Assembly: GCA_025504975.1 (NCBI GenBank)
Contig: JANUWI010000019.1
Location: 558,001-622,000 of the forward strand
Length of the DNA stretch: 64,000 nucleotides
From: Plenodomus lindquistii
Taxonomy: Eukaryota > Ascomycota > Dothideomycetes > Pleosporales > Leptosphaeriaceae
Direction of reading: 5' to 3'
Shown in pieces: positions 35,534 through 46,129 of the stretch. Within the stretch, counting starts at the first letter, position 1, and every line of letters starts with the position of its first letter. The notes beneath the pieces were generated by a model. The model searched no databases and was not told the origin of the DNA. It saw only the letters and a list, made by a program, of their open reading frames with translations. The position numbers and the translations under genes are program-made.

Positions 35534-36305
35534 ATGGACGACGAGTATGTGTACGCATATTCAAACGGCCGAACCTCGCTCCAGCATAGTGAGTACTGTA
35601 TACCGCCCCAGTCTCGTAGCTCATTGCAATTCCCCCGCCATGTACACGCACAGCCCTCCCCCTCTCCTCGCCTTGCGCCCTCGGTATCAAGTCGTAAACC
35701 AGGCATACAGCACATCCTGGGCGCAGCGTTCTTCGTTGCGCTCCTCCTTTTCGTCATCGCTGCGATGCCGGTACTTGTCTACGTGGCGGGAGGGAAGGAG
35801 GAGGGTGGTGTAGGTGTAGGTGTAGGTGTAGAAGTGTTTGGAGGAGGAGGAGGAGGTAAGGGAAAGAGTAGGAGTGAGATTGTATGCGCAACATGCGCCT
35901 CGATCGAAGCCGCCAATCCCGCGCTTTTGTACTGGAAAAATGGCGGGATATGGATGGGGTGTATTGGTCCATCGAACAGCGTGAGTACCACGGTTTCTCC
36001 TTTTCATGCATATACACACTTACCGTTATGGTAAGGTATTCGTTGTACATTTTTTTGCTGGGATGCTGTCAGAGGAGTTGTGTGGCGGGGGGATGTGATG
36101 GTGGTGGTATGGTATTGATGCTGATGCTGATACTGATGTGTGACAGATTAATGGGGAAAGGAAGCAGAATGTTACATTCGGTGGGATGAAGCGGTGTTGG
36201 GTTAGGGAGGAAGGGCTGGATGAGTGGTTGCGGCCTGTGGGGTGGGGGCGGAGCGATATCGTAGACAGGATGAGGGGGGAGGGTTTTATTGGGGAGGTAA
36301 CTTGA
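35534..36305 (+). CDS. Small single-span membrane protein, 201 residues
   Basis: Unrecognised family. Exons 35534-35980 and 36147-36305 flank a 166-bp intron (GTGAGT..TGACAG); splicing gives ..GPSNSINGERKQNVTF.. and a tidy C-terminus ..GEGFIGEVT. Residues about 60-86 form one strong hydrophobic span (ILGAAFFVALLLFVIAAMPVLVY). The N-terminus is polar, with Ser/Pro and Tyr; a VG-repeat and poly-Gly linker encoded by a GGTGTA hexamer repeat (35806-35830) follows the span. Then comes a Cys-containing segment (EIVCATCASIEAANPALLYW). It could be a type II cell-surface or vacuolar protein; no enzymatic motif. Antisense ORFs over this stretch are shadows. Confidence 0.6.
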
Positions 36306-37033
36306 CAACTTACTCCATGTTTTTTTTGGCGTGGGCGAGGCTGGGGAAAGCGAAAGATTGAAGCGCGGGTGTGGTTGGGGAAGAAGACTTCTTTTTGCAA
36401 TGCCCTGATCTGACGCTGGGCAGGAGTACCAGTGGCGCGCTGGATTCCTCATCATGGTAACCTTTCTTACCTCTAGCAAAATATAAGAAAGGCTGAAAGG
36501 TGGACTTGAAGCTGCATCCGCCGACCAGGTACCTAGATTACAGCATGTTGTATCAGCGTTGCGTAAGACATATCTAGGCTATCTCAAGCTAAGCTTAAAA
36601 GAACGAGAAAAACGTAGTCTTGCGATACTGCATTCACATACTGATCCTTCTTTGAACGTTGCGAACTGGTTTTGCCAATGCAGGATGATAAAATGGCTAT
36701 GTGAGTACTTACGCCATGGTTACATTTATCGTTGCTCACAGTGTTACTTCTATTCAAATCTAACTTGTGAATTTCCCGCATACGCGGGTGGGCGTTGTGC
36801 GATTTGGATAGAGGGTAGGGGGTAGGATGGTAAGGTGGTGGAAATTCCAGGGCGATGAGGGAAGACACGCATAACGGAGGCTCGGGCTGTATGAAGCGTT
36901 AGGTCCGTGAGGAGGGGATAATGTTCTTTACAAAACAATTGAAGACGAGCGAATACGTAGGCGGTATGATTAGATTAGATTAGTTTAGTTTAACATATTC
37001 ACTCCTCCCAGGTTTAACGCATGCATCCCTAAT
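36306..37033. other. Convergent intergenic region
   Basis: 3' regions of the small membrane-protein gene and the F-box gene. No gene is seen. Confidence 0.45.
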
Positions 37034-38659
37034 CTACACCTGCACACCGCTCAACGCCCGCAAAATCCCCAGCAAACCCCCCCGCGCCTCATCCTCCGGT
37101 CCCCTCATCCTCGTCATCCTTGCAGTCATCGCCGACCTCCGTTGCGTCAATGGACTTATCTTCTGAGACCAGGGGTACATACGCGCCTGCATCTCCATAC
37201 CACTTTGTCCTTCCACTTTCACCTCTTTACTCGCCGACACGACTTGTCTAGCCTTTTCTCTCCATTCCTCTGTTGTATCCTGGTCTGATACTCTACCGTG
37301 TGTGGAAGACGAAGGGCGAGGACTGGTAAGAGGAGAAGGAGGGCGGGGAAATCGGATACCCTGGGGGAAGTACGCTTTTGCCTTTTCCTCTTCCCCATCA
37401 TCCTGACCAGCAGCAGCAGCAGCAGGAGTTGTGTACAGCATCTGCAATTCCAATGTTTCCAAGGCGTGCGTATCGTCATCGTCTAGTATCTGGCATATAA
37501 CCCCCGGCCAATCTAGTCCCGCGTCGCGTCGTTGTTGTTGGTGGGGGAGCAGTGATAAATACTCCAAGCGCAGATATTTCAGCACTGTGCGCGAGGGTGC
37601 CAGGAACGAGAGTAAATTTGCGGGGTCTTGGATGGAGAGGAGGGATAAGGTGCAGGATGTTAGGTGGGGGAGGATACAGTGCTGGGATAGAGTGGTGAAG
37701 AGTGTGGGGGTAGAGTGGGTGGTGTAGCATGATAGGTTTAGGGATTTGAGGTTTGGGGCTAGGGAAAGGAGGCGTGTTGGGAAGGGGGGTTTTGTGGTGG
37801 TGGTGGTGGTGGTGGTGTTTCCTGTTTTCAGCTTTTGTAAATCATCGTTGTGTGAGGCGTGATCTTCTGCCGTTCGCCAGTCGCGGAGTTGGACGTGTAG
37901 TGTTTGAAGGTTTGATAGGACTGGGCTTAGAGCGGTGAGCTGTGGTGCAAGAGTTTCCAATCGCCCGATACTAACGGCGCCGTGGTTAAGGTCGGGATCG
38001 AGGAGAATATGCTGCACGCTATCCAGTCCTGACGCTGCGAGAGTAGAGAGTGTGGTTACGAATGGTCTACTTCCTTCGCTTTGCGCGCTGCCAGTGACGT
38101 ACCCGTCGTTGAAGTAAATCCTCTTCCTTGGCAAACCAGAGCACATGAACACTATCCGATTCAGCGCCGCACCGCGCTCTGCTAGTTGGGAGAAGACTTG
38201 CGTTAGGACAGTCTTGTCGTGCCGGGTTTCGTCCCACCATTTCTTTTCGTCTTGCGCTGCTTGTTCCAATGCGCGGAGCTGGGATTGGTCGGCGTGAGCG
38301 CCGGGGTATTCCTCATCATCTTCGTTGCTTTCGCCCTGGTCCACGATTGAGGCGGCGTACTGATCTTTTGCTATTTCTGCGCGGAGTTTGTAGATGGCTT
38401 GGGCGTGGGTGGGCGTTGCGTCGAGTCTTAGTTCCTGGAGTGCTGGGCCGAAGATGGGATGGGCGGTAATGTGCAGGAGTCTGTCAAGGTCGGGTTTTGT
38501 GTAGGGTAGCGTGCGAATGGCGAAATAGCGTGATGCGAAGATCTGCAGGGTTTGTTGGGATAGAGTGTGACATGTTAGGCGTAAGGAGCGCAGGGATTGG
38601 AGGTCGAGAGATGAAGTGATGTGCTCGATGAGTTCGGTAGGGAGGCAGATTAGAGACAT
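37034..38659 (-). CDS. F-box protein, 541 residues
   Basis: The frame is open upstream to 38968, but the ATG at 38659 is chosen because it directly precedes the F-box (MSLICLPTELIEHITSSLDLQSLRSLRLTCHTLS) and because the extension is mostly translated minisatellite. The F-box spans residues about 3-45, binding Skp1 in an SCF ubiquitin ligase. Residues about 95-160 hold a charged insert (NEDDEEYPGAHADQ) and helical LRALEQAAQDEKKWWDE. From about 200 to 430 there are repeated leucine-rich stretches (LETLAPQLTALSPVLSNLQTL, LLSLAPNLKSLNLS, LKYLRLEYLSLLP) that resemble degenerate leucine-rich repeats. The C-terminal 110 residues are basic and low-complexity. A run of eight Thr codons and five Ala codons shows local slippage. 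Substrate is unknown. Confidence 0.85.
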   Translation of the reverse strand: MSLICLPTELIEHITSSLDLQSLRSLRLTCHTLSQQTLQIFASRYFAIRTLPYTKPDLDRLLHITAHPIFGPALQELRLDATPTHAQAIYKLRAEIAKDQYAASIVDQGESNEDDEEYPGAHADQSQLRALEQAAQDEKKWWDETRHDKTVLTQVFSQLAERGAALNRIVFMCSGLPRKRIYFNDGYVTGSAQSEGSRPFVTTLSTLAASGLDSVQHILLDPDLNHGAVSIGRLETLAPQLTALSPVLSNLQTLHVQLRDWRTAEDHASHNDDLQKLKTGNTTTTTTTTKPPFPTRLLSLAPNLKSLNLSCYTTHSTPTLFTTLSQHCILPHLTSCTLSLLSIQDPANLLSFLAPSRTVLKYLRLEYLSLLPHQQQRRDAGLDWPGVICQILDDDDTHALETLELQMLYTTPAAAAAGQDDGEEEKAKAYFPQGIRFPRPPSPLTSPRPSSSTHGRVSDQDTTEEWREKARQVVSASKEVKVEGQSGMEMQARMYPWSQKISPLTQRRSAMTARMTRMRGPEDEARGGLLGILRALSGVQV

Positions 38660-38717
38660 TATTTTGTGGGCGGGAAGGCGTGGTTTATCTATCCAGATCA
38701 ATGGCAAATGTTGAATG

Positions 38718-38854
38718 GATGGGAGTAAACAGAGAGATGGGAGTAAACAGAGAGATGGGAGTAAACAGAGAGATGGGAGTAAACAGAGAGATGGGAGTAA
38801 ACAGAGAGATGGGAGTAAACAGAGAGAGATGGGAGTAAACAGAGAGATGGGAGT
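38718..38854 (+). repeat. Minisatellite, 18-bp unit, seven copies
   Basis: Unit GATGGGAGTAAACAGAGA repeated head to tail seven times plus a partial copy; one unit is 20 bp because of an extra AG. It lies 59 bp upstream of the F-box ATG, so probably in its 5' leader. Both frames through the repeat are open on the minus strand, and the 20-bp unit switches between them. Confidence 0.93.
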
Positions 38855-39065
38855 GGTGTAACATGGATTGCACGAAGCGATTGGTGGGGAAGCCGATCGT
38901 GTGGAGATCGAAGCTAGTATGCATTGGGTATCGTACATGAGATTAGTGACTGTCCAATGAATAAACATGCTGCTTCCACGCCTTCAGAATGCTGAAAATG
39001 GTACAAAACGCCATGTTGTGCCTCTATGAACAAATTAATGAAAACGCATGCATCATACCCAATGA

Positions 39066-40760
39066 CTAATCACTGTCGCTGTCGCTTCCGCTTTCGCCGC
39101 TGCTGCTGCTGCCACTGTCGTTGGGGCTGGTGGGGGCGTCTCCCTCAGAGCTAGTATTGGACTTGGAATCATCGCTGTCAGACTCCGAGTCTGAGTCTGC
39201 GCTGTCATCGTCGCTGCTGCTATCCGAGCTACTCTCGTCACTCGAAATGTCCGTCCTGCGCTTGCGCTTGCGTGCGTCTCGTTGAGGGGGAGCGAGACTC
39301 TTGACCATGGGATTGATACCAGTCTGTTGAGGGTTCGCGGGCAAGATTGGTGCAGCTCGACTCAGCGCGGTCAACAGAGCCTCAGCACGCTTTCTCTGCA
39401 AGCGGCGAATGTAGCCGTCACCGTGCGGGTGGTGCATGAACTTTTCGACATCGCCGTCTGTTCTTCTTCGCTTTCGCTCCCGAATAATACGCTCGTGTTC
39501 TGCCTCCTGCTCGGCAACTTTGCGGGCTTGAACGTCGTCCATGGGTTTCTGCGCGTCCTGCTCGTCCAACTCTTTCAAGGTTGCTTGACACCGTTCTCGC
39601 AGTCGGTCGATTACGCCTGCGCCTTTCAGTCCAGCCACGTACTCGGACAGAGCTTCAGTGTGCTCGTGGGGAATGCGAAAGATGCTCAGGGCGTTATCAA
39701 CCACGTCGTTTTGCTTGGCCTTGTTGAATTTCCAGTTGTCGCGGTCAGAGTAGTATTGCGTGAGATAGGCAATGTAGACTGCTGGGTCCTTCTTCTTGCC
39801 CTTGGCTGTGCTTGTGGCGGGTGCAGATGTAGGGTCAGGTTTAGATGTCGCCGGTGCCTGGTTCGCAGATGGCGGTGTCTTTTGCTCTGTATTTCCAGGA
39901 CCTGACTCTGCAGCGTCCTCTGTGGCTGCTTTCTTGTCAAGTTGGCCGTTTTTGCGTGCAGCCTTCTCTTCCTCGGCGATCAAAGAATGGAGAGTGAAGT
40001 TTGAAACGGCAGGGGGCGCAGAAACATCTCCTGTTCCCTTTTGCTCAGCCACCCACTTCTTGAACAGCTCTTGCCCGCTGTTGCCGTCAGAGGTCTTGGT
40101 GTCTGGAGTGAATGCAACCGATTTCCGTCGGTCAATCTGGGATGGGGATCCCGAATCAGACTTTTGGCGAGTATTGTCTTTCTTTGAAGGTTTTTGCAAA
40201 GTACTTGGCTCAACGTGGTCAATCTCAGTGGAAGCAAGTAAAGTTGGCTGCACCGCGGGTTTCGCAGTCTCACGAGGTGAGGGAGCAGCTGCTTTGGGCT
40301 TGGCATTCTCCTTTCTGCGTTTTGGCACTTTTTCCTTCTTCTTGCGATAATTGGGATCTCCCTTGGGCTGGGGAGCATCAGACACAGGCTTCTCGGCAGG
40401 CACATCATCGGTAGTGGTGTTTGCTGTTTCTGGAATGAGGGGAATGTGATCAGCGGCCGCTCCGTTGGGTTTGCCTTGTGTGGGTTCTGTCTTGGTCTTC
40501 TTCGAGGTCTGATCGGCGTCCTCAGCTGGCTCAGGTTGGTGTTTTCGCTTGCCAAGCTTTGGGGGTTTTCCATTTACGGGAGGCTCGACGGGTGAAGGGT
40601 AACTGTCGCGAGTCTCCACAGGAGCTTCATAGGCCAGGAGGGGTTCAGACTTGGTGTAGGATGTTTGGGGTGCAGGCACGGCGACTCCGGTCAGGCCTTC
40701 ATTCTTGAGGGCGAGGCCCAGTCTGCGCCAAGCAGGCACTCTCTGGCCGTCGAGTGACAT
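39066..40760 (-). CDS. WKF-domain protein (C7orf50-like), probably nucleolar
   Basis: A 564-residue single-exon product. Residues about 325-390 match the WKF domain (AYLTQYYSDRDNWKFNKAKQ..LSIFRIPHEH), which defines a eukaryotic family that includes human C7orf50, an RNA-associated nucleolar protein of uncertain function. The N-terminal half is lysine-rich and disordered with several basic nuclear-localisation-type clusters (KRKHQPEP, KKEKVPKRRKENAKPK, DRRKS); a conserved ELFKKWVAEQK segment lies near 225. After the domain come a basic RERKRRR helix and a Ser/Asp-rich acidic tail of about 60 residues. The start is 369 bp from the divergently transcribed proteasome gene. A ribosome-biogenesis role is inference from family and composition. 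Confidence 0.88.
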   Translation of the reverse strand: MSLDGQRVPAWRRLGLALKNEGLTGVAVPAPQTSYTKSEPLLAYEAPVETRDSYPSPVEPPVNGKPPKLGKRKHQPEPAEDADQTSKKTKTEPTQGKPNGAAADHIPLIPETANTTTDDVPAEKPVSDAPQPKGDPNYRKKKEKVPKRRKENAKPKAAAPSPRETAKPAVQPTLLASTEIDHVEPSTLQKPSKKDNTRQKSDSGSPSQIDRRKSVAFTPDTKTSDGNSGQELFKKWVAEQKGTGDVSAPPAVSNFTLHSLIAEEEKAARKNGQLDKKAATEDAAESGPGNTEQKTPPSANQAPATSKPDPTSAPATSTAKGKKKDPAVYIAYLTQYYSDRDNWKFNKAKQNDVVDNALSIFRIPHEHTEALSEYVAGLKGAGVIDRLRERCQATLKELDEQDAQKPMDDVQARKVAEQEAEHERIIRERKRRRTDGDVEKFMHHPHGDGYIRRLQRKRAEALLTALSRAAPILPANPQQTGINPMVKSLAPPQRDARKRKRRTDISSDESSSDSSSDDDSADSDSESDSDDSKSNTSSEGDAPTSPNDSGSSSSGESGSDSDSD

Positions 40761-41128
40761 TGTCGGGTTGGGAATGGGAATAAGGATAATCTGTTTACAT
40801 GATGCGCATGTGGTCGTTCTGCCTCGCTCATGCCCGAAGCGCTGACGGCGGTCGAGTAGTGTGTTATGGCAAAGGTCGAATGAGAGGCGCGCGACAGAGA
40901 ATTTCCAGGCTCATGGACGGCGGGGCACGGGCCTCTGGCGATCCCGACGGAAGCTCCAGGCCACACGCAACGCGTACAACCAGCCGCCAACGACAGCACC
41001 AGCAGCCTCGCCTCCCACCGCCCACTCGCAACTCGCCGCCTCTCTGAAGCTTACGCAAACCTGTAGGAGCTGCCGACGGGGCTGAAGAAGAATAATTCAA
41101 ATACAAACAAACAACAGCCGCCGCCATC
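40761..41128. promoter_or_regulatory. Bidirectional promoter between the WKF gene and the proteasome alpha gene
   Basis: Only 368 bp separate two divergent start codons, so both genes probably share this control region. The right-hand leader is C/A-rich and ends in GCCGCCATCATGTC. No proteasome-type PACE element (GGTGGCAAA) was found by eye. Confidence 0.55.
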
Positions 41129-42164
41129 ATGTCTGGTAATGTGGAAGCCCTACCGGTCATGGCACGATATATATACTGACAGCTGTCGCCCCCATGCAGG
41201 AAGCGCTGGCTACGACCGGCACATTACCATCTTCTCAGACCAAGGTCGCCTGTACCAAGTCGGTATGGCCCCCCAACGCCCTCCAGAGCGCCCACCCAAC
41301 CCCAACCAAACCCCACGTCCATGGAGGGAGCTCTGCTAACAGGGCAACCCACAGAGTATGCCTTCAAGGCGATTACGGCAGCAAACATCACATCACTGGG
41401 CGTGCGGGGCAAAGACTGCGCGGTAGTCATCTCGCAGAAGAAGGTGCCTGTAAGTAGCGAGCAAGGCGCGGGGCCCGCCATGCACTGGTCGCTGACGCAC
41501 ATGCACAGGACAAGCTCATCGACCCTGCCTCCGTCTCCCATATCTTCCGCCTCTCGCCCTCAGTTGGATGTGTCATGACGGGCTCCATCGCCGATGCTAG
41601 GGCGTCGGTGAGCAGAGCGCGGGGTGAGGCTGCCGAGTTCCGCTACAAGAACGGATACGAGATGCCCTGCGACGTCCTGGCCAAGCGGATAGCCAACATC
41701 AGCCAAGTCTACACACAGCGTGTAAGCAGTGCATGGCCTGTAGGAGGGATGATGCTGTGTGTGCTAATGGATGACAGGCGTACATGCGGCCCTTGGGAGT
41801 CGCCACCACGCTCATCTCGCTCGACTCGGAGTACGGACCTCAGCTCTACAAGTGCGACCCTGCAGGCTACTATGTAGGCTACAAGGCAACCGCTTCGGGC
41901 CCCAAGACGCAGGAGGCGCTCAACTTCCTCGAGAAGAAGCTGAAGAACAAGGAGCATGCCGAGGGCAGCTGGGAAGAGGTCGTCGAGCTGGCAATCACGG
42001 CATTGAGCACAGTTCTCTCGGTCGATTTCAAGAAGGGCGAGTTGGAGATTGGCATTGTCGGAGGACCCAAGCTCAATGGCCAGGAGGGCACGGACCCCGC
42101 GTTCAGGGCACTCACCGAGGAGGAGATTGACGAGCGGCTGCAATCCATCGCAGACAAGGACTAG
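41129..42164 (+). CDS. SCL1: 20S proteasome subunit alpha type 6 (alpha1, Scl1)
   Basis: Structural alpha-ring subunit of the 20S proteasome. Five exons: 41129-41135, 41200-41262, 41355-41449, 41509-41721 and 41778-42164, with introns of 64, 92, 59 and 56 bp; exons total 765 nt, giving 254 residues. The first exon is only seven bases (MSG). The spliced product starts MSGSAGYDRHITIFSDQGRL and continues YQVEYAFKAI, the proteasome alpha N-terminal signature. It then has RGKDCAVVISQKKVPDKLID, AEFRYKNGYEMPCDVLAKR, IYTQRAYMRPLGV-type and YYVGYKATASGPK blocks that match yeast Scl1/human PSMA6 closely. No catalytic Thr is expected in an alpha subunit. The gene is intact. The several tiny 5' exons explain why no single long reading frame covers it. 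Confidence 0.97.
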
Positions 42165-43172
42165 AGCCCAGAGTTGGGGGGCTATGACGCTATCCAAGGT
42201 AGCATGCAACGACCTCTCAGACGTCAGATGTGCTCCAGCAGCACCATGAATGCAGACGTTAGACTGACTTGTCCCGCCTGAGCGCGACCGTGAAGCACCC
42301 ACAGCACAAGGGGCTCTTCAGCCCTGAACCCACATGGTCCTCGCATTCTCTACGCCCGTAGCCTAATGACTTCACTTGTCCTGCTGCTCAGCTGCAACGG
42401 CCTGCAGACACGCAGGTACACACGCATCGACATCATGTTACTGGCTTCCGCTGCAAGCACAGCCGCACTGTGGCTGACGGCTGCCATCAGGCCATGGTCC
42501 CGGGCGCGCCTGTTCACTTGTTTCGGCGGACGGCCACGCGAAGTCCGCACCGCCAATTGTGCGTCTGCGCCAATGAGGGCGCGTGCTGCGGCTGCCCTAC
42601 ACAGCTCGGCTTGCTGCCTTGCCCGATAAGGCCATGTCCCTCGGCGCCGCCTATCCGCTTCGGGCGATGAGGCGCTTTTGCGGCCGCTGAGCAGCCCAGC
42701 ACAGAACCACCAAACGTGCCCACTCCAGCTGTCATGGCATGCCGTCGAAAAATAGTTGCGGTGCTTGCTCCGTTCCTGCCTGGTGCGTCTCCTCCCTCAC
42801 TGACATTGCAGATGCCAATGCGACTCCAACACGTCCATTCTCAAGCCTCTCTATGGCTCCACGCCCACGCCATATCATTCCAGCCGTGCAGCCCAGTACA
42901 GCTGGACGCTACTCATGTTCCAAATGTGGATCTCGGCATTCACGTAGCGGCGGGAGCAGCCCTGTCTACCTCATCGAGCCTTGCAGGAGGGCTGCTACTC
43001 CTACGCCTTTTCCATTGTGAACGCTGGCTCAATCTCCTGTCATATAAAACCACTTGACGCGCCACTCTTGCAACTCATCCGCACCAGCAAGCCTCAGCTC
43101 GAGACAGTCACCTCTACCGCAATTCGCCAAATCATCGCCAGTCGACTTTACCATTCCTTCCCTATCATCAAA
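42165..43172. other. Intergenic
   Basis: 3' region of SCL1 and promoter/leader of the 43173 gene. Short overlapping ORFs of up to 113 codons are not supported. The 90 bp before 43173 are C/A/T-rich leader. Confidence 0.4.
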
Positions 43173-43983
43173 ATGGCTGACGGTCGTAAGTCTTGCCTCG
43201 CCCATTTCACCCTCCTGGGAAGCGATTGAGCTCCTCGAGCAATCCCTCTGCAAGATCCATCACTGACACTGCCTTCCAGTCAATGATGCGCGAGCTATTA
43301 GAGTGGCAGAGATCATGACGGATTTCCGGAATCTCCAACACTACCTGGTTCAACTACGGGTCACGCCTACAGCAGAAGAATACTACCTCGAAGGCTACTC
43401 GCTCCTCCGAGAATGCACAACTCAAGCTCAATCCATCCTGCAACAACCCTTCTCAGGCGCCGGCGCCGCAACAGGGGACCCAGAGCGCGAGAAGCAACAA
43501 TTGAAGGCGTAAGTCACCATTATCTTCATTCAGTACCACCAGTGTAGTCAGCATTACTCTCATGACACTCAATGGCGAACATGGGTCGTGACTAAGACAG
43601 GTCCTGAAGATCAAAGCTGACGTCAGAGCACAGAATCATCACAGATGCAGCTGTGCGCCGCTTTCAATGCCAACGAGCATATCTCAGAGCCAATGCCGGG
43701 CTCCGGTGGATGAACAGCCGCAACAGCATCTTGCGTGGACAGAGACCAAACGCCAGCCATCTCGCTGCTCTACAGCAGGCTGACGCTACATTGAGAAATG
43801 TAAGGAGCCGCCTCTTGTTCCTTCGAATAAGCAAAAGCTGACTCATAATCACAGGATCTCCGCGCCATCTCAGACACCTACGTGGAAACCACACTCCAAC
43901 GCCAAGACGCAGCAGCAGGCAAATGGCTGCACGAAGACCCTTCCCTTGCCCAAATCCAACAAGTACTCCTGGCACGACGATGA
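43173..43983 (+). CDS. Small helical protein of unknown function, four exons
   Basis: Exons 43173-43185, 43280-43508, 43634-43799 and 43855-43983 with introns of 94, 125 and 55 bp. The splice phases agree and the frame stays open, giving a product of about 178 residues: MADGLNDARAIRVAEIMTDF.. to ..LAQIQQVLLARR. It is rich in amphipathic helix (LQHYLVQLRV, EYYLEGYSLLRECTTQAQ, HLAALQQADATLRNDLRAI). There is no membrane span, cysteine motif or signal peptide. I do not recognise the family. The 13-nt first exon and clean branch points (CTGAC 16 bp before the last acceptor) make a real gene likely. The acceptor of exon 3 is chosen by phase; a nearby CAG at 43624 is an alternative. Confidence 0.7.
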
Positions 43984-44986
43984 ACGCCTCGATTCCGATT
44001 CACGATTCACGACGCGACACCAACGATTCACCTTGATCTCCGATCATCTTCGAGAACCACCGATTTTTAGCTTTCGGCCGCATTTCCAACGATACCCCTC
44101 AGTCGCGTCATCAATCCTCTTACCCTTTGCAATACACGGTTCTGCGCGCTGCCACAGAATTCTTCATTGTCATCTTGCGCCATCCGACGTCCTATCCGCG
44201 TTCCGAATTCGGACCTGCACAATCTAGCGCCATCACCCCATATACTTTCATCTTGGAAAGCGATCATCGCTCCGATTCGGAAATCATATACAGATACGAT
44301 TCATCGGGCGCGCCATTGGAACAAGAAAAGAGACGGATTACTTTTCCTCGGTGCCGGTCACACAACCCTTCCCCCCAAATTCCACGATACACAGTTTCTT
44401 TGGTTTGGCGGCGCGACGGTTCGTAGTGTTAATCGTTAGCGTTGGTGTTGGCGTTTTTTTTACTGGACAAGTTTTTTTTCTTGCGATCTGCTTGGATTAA
44501 TCGGGTATTAGCTTAATTTCCTTGCTTTCTGGTTTTGGCAAGGCCACGCGGTGACCGACGCGATTTCCTGAGGATCATGTTGGGTTGTTGGTACTGGACG
44601 GTTTTATTGGGATATTATAGCAAAAGCACGGAATAGCATATGGGGGGACTGGTGGGGAGATGAGATTGGGAGAGTTCCAGAGGGCTGGTTCCGATGGATC
44701 TGACGGCTTGGCCGCTCGCTGCTCGTCGGCGGCCGCCGTTGCGGATACATGCTCATCCACAATCCGATTCCCCATCTTACGGGTTTCTTATCAATCGCAT
44801 CACCGCGCGAAACAGGGAGGGGGAGGGGTTTGACACCTCTCATTGTTGTCATCAATCAATTCCTTGTAGCTAATTAATCATTCAAACTCTACACCAGTGC
44901 TCACCAAAGGGAAATCCGAGAAAACGGGTTCTTAAAACGCGTTTCTTCCATGCTCCTCTTGTAAATCGCACATTAAAACTGACTAA

Positions 44987-45004
44987 ACACACACACACAC
45001 ACAC
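44987..45004 (+). repeat. AC dinucleotide microsatellite, 9 units
   Basis: Nine uninterrupted AC units directly before the ATG of an otherwise unsupported ORF. Confidence 0.9.
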
Positions 45005-46003
45005 ATGGGCTTTCGAAAACGAGATAAATGCGTCACCGACCTCGCTTACAGCTCCCCCATCGTACCATCTTCCCCAATCGGCCCGTCTCCACAGCCCTAC
45101 TCGTGCACAAACCCACCCTCACGATCCCTAGATTACAGCCTCAGCTCGTCTCAACAATGCACTCACATTCAGCTCCCCTATACTCATGTGCACTCCACTC
45201 TGCGCTTTAGCCCTCGACTCAAGTTACCCACAATGTGTGCGTTGCGTTGCGTTGTGAAGGACCCAGGCAGTCACGTAGCGCGCTGTAGCGATTCTGGCAG
45301 CGCAACGGCTGGATTGTGCGACGAGTTGGTGGGTAGAGGTGTAGGTGGTAGGGCTGTGGGTGTGAGTGTGAGTGTTGGAGGCTCCGAGGATATATTTAGG
45401 TATGAGGTCATTGTCCACATTATCGTTACCAGCCGCACAGCGCACGTCGCTTGACATGTTCATCTTTCATCTTTCATCATCAACCACACCCCCATCTCGT
45501 TCTCACGCACCCCTACACTCTTCTCCTCCCCTACCCTACCTTGCCCTGCCCTGCCCTGCCCTACTACTCTCTTCACCGCCATATCCCCCCCTCCCCGCAC
45601 ATCACCACGCACAGACACACCCTCCCACACCGTCCTTGAGCCTTGACACCACGTGGTTCAACACCACAAGGCTTGCCTCGCTTGACGCCTTCGGCCTCAC
45701 CTTGTAGACAGGGGTGTTCGCGATCCCCGGGCTCGACTAATGCGGGTTTCCCGCGCGAGCTAGGCTGTTTTGGGGTTAGGGGATCATCGGGGAGACCGAG
45801 GGTGCGTTAGCGCGTAAGGGTTGGGTTGGTGATGCGTGATGGGTGGGGTTTTGGTTCTGGCTTGCAGACAGGTTTACCATGTAGCTGTGCTGTGTTGCTT
45901 TTGAGGGGGGAGGTGAAGTGAAGTGGTGGACTGCTTGGTCTGACAAGGGGAATCAAAGGAAGATAATAGGTAGGTAATATGGTTGAACTACATTACCAAA
46001 TAT

Positions 46004-46018
46004 CCCCCCCCCCCCCCC
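46004..46018 (+). repeat. Poly-C tract, 15 bases
   Basis: Fifteen C in a row, about 110 bp beyond the stop of the minus-strand gene at 46130-46525, where it would lie in the 3' region as poly-G. Confidence 0.9.
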
Positions 46019-46129
46019 ACATCCCCTTCTTTCTTCCTGTCAAAGAATCTAATATCTCTACGCTCTCCCTCTCTATACCATCCAACCACACACACCCTCA
46101 AACATCGCAAATCTCCACCCCACATCATC

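Larger units (their letters stand above)
43984..46129. other. Intergenic with simple-sequence tracts
   Basis: 2.1 kb without a convincing gene. The ORF at 45005-45454 begins inside a CA repeat leader and is composed of low-complexity peptide, and ORFs at 45372-45707 are proline/serine translations of CCCTGCCCTAC repeats. A + strand pyrimidine-rich block runs about 45450-45650. Confidence 0.45.

Noticed and set aside
38660..38968. N-terminal extension of the F-box gene through the minisatellite
   Set aside because: The extension is mostly translated tandem repeat and changes frame at one unit; the ATG at 38659 sits right at the F-box.
39282..40350. Long + strand ORFs (207 and 184 codons)
   Set aside because: Antisense shadows of the WKF-domain gene.
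45005..45454. 149-codon + strand ORF after the AC repeat
   Set aside because: Low-complexity Ser/Pro then Gly/Val composition, start immediately after a microsatellite, no splice or domain support.
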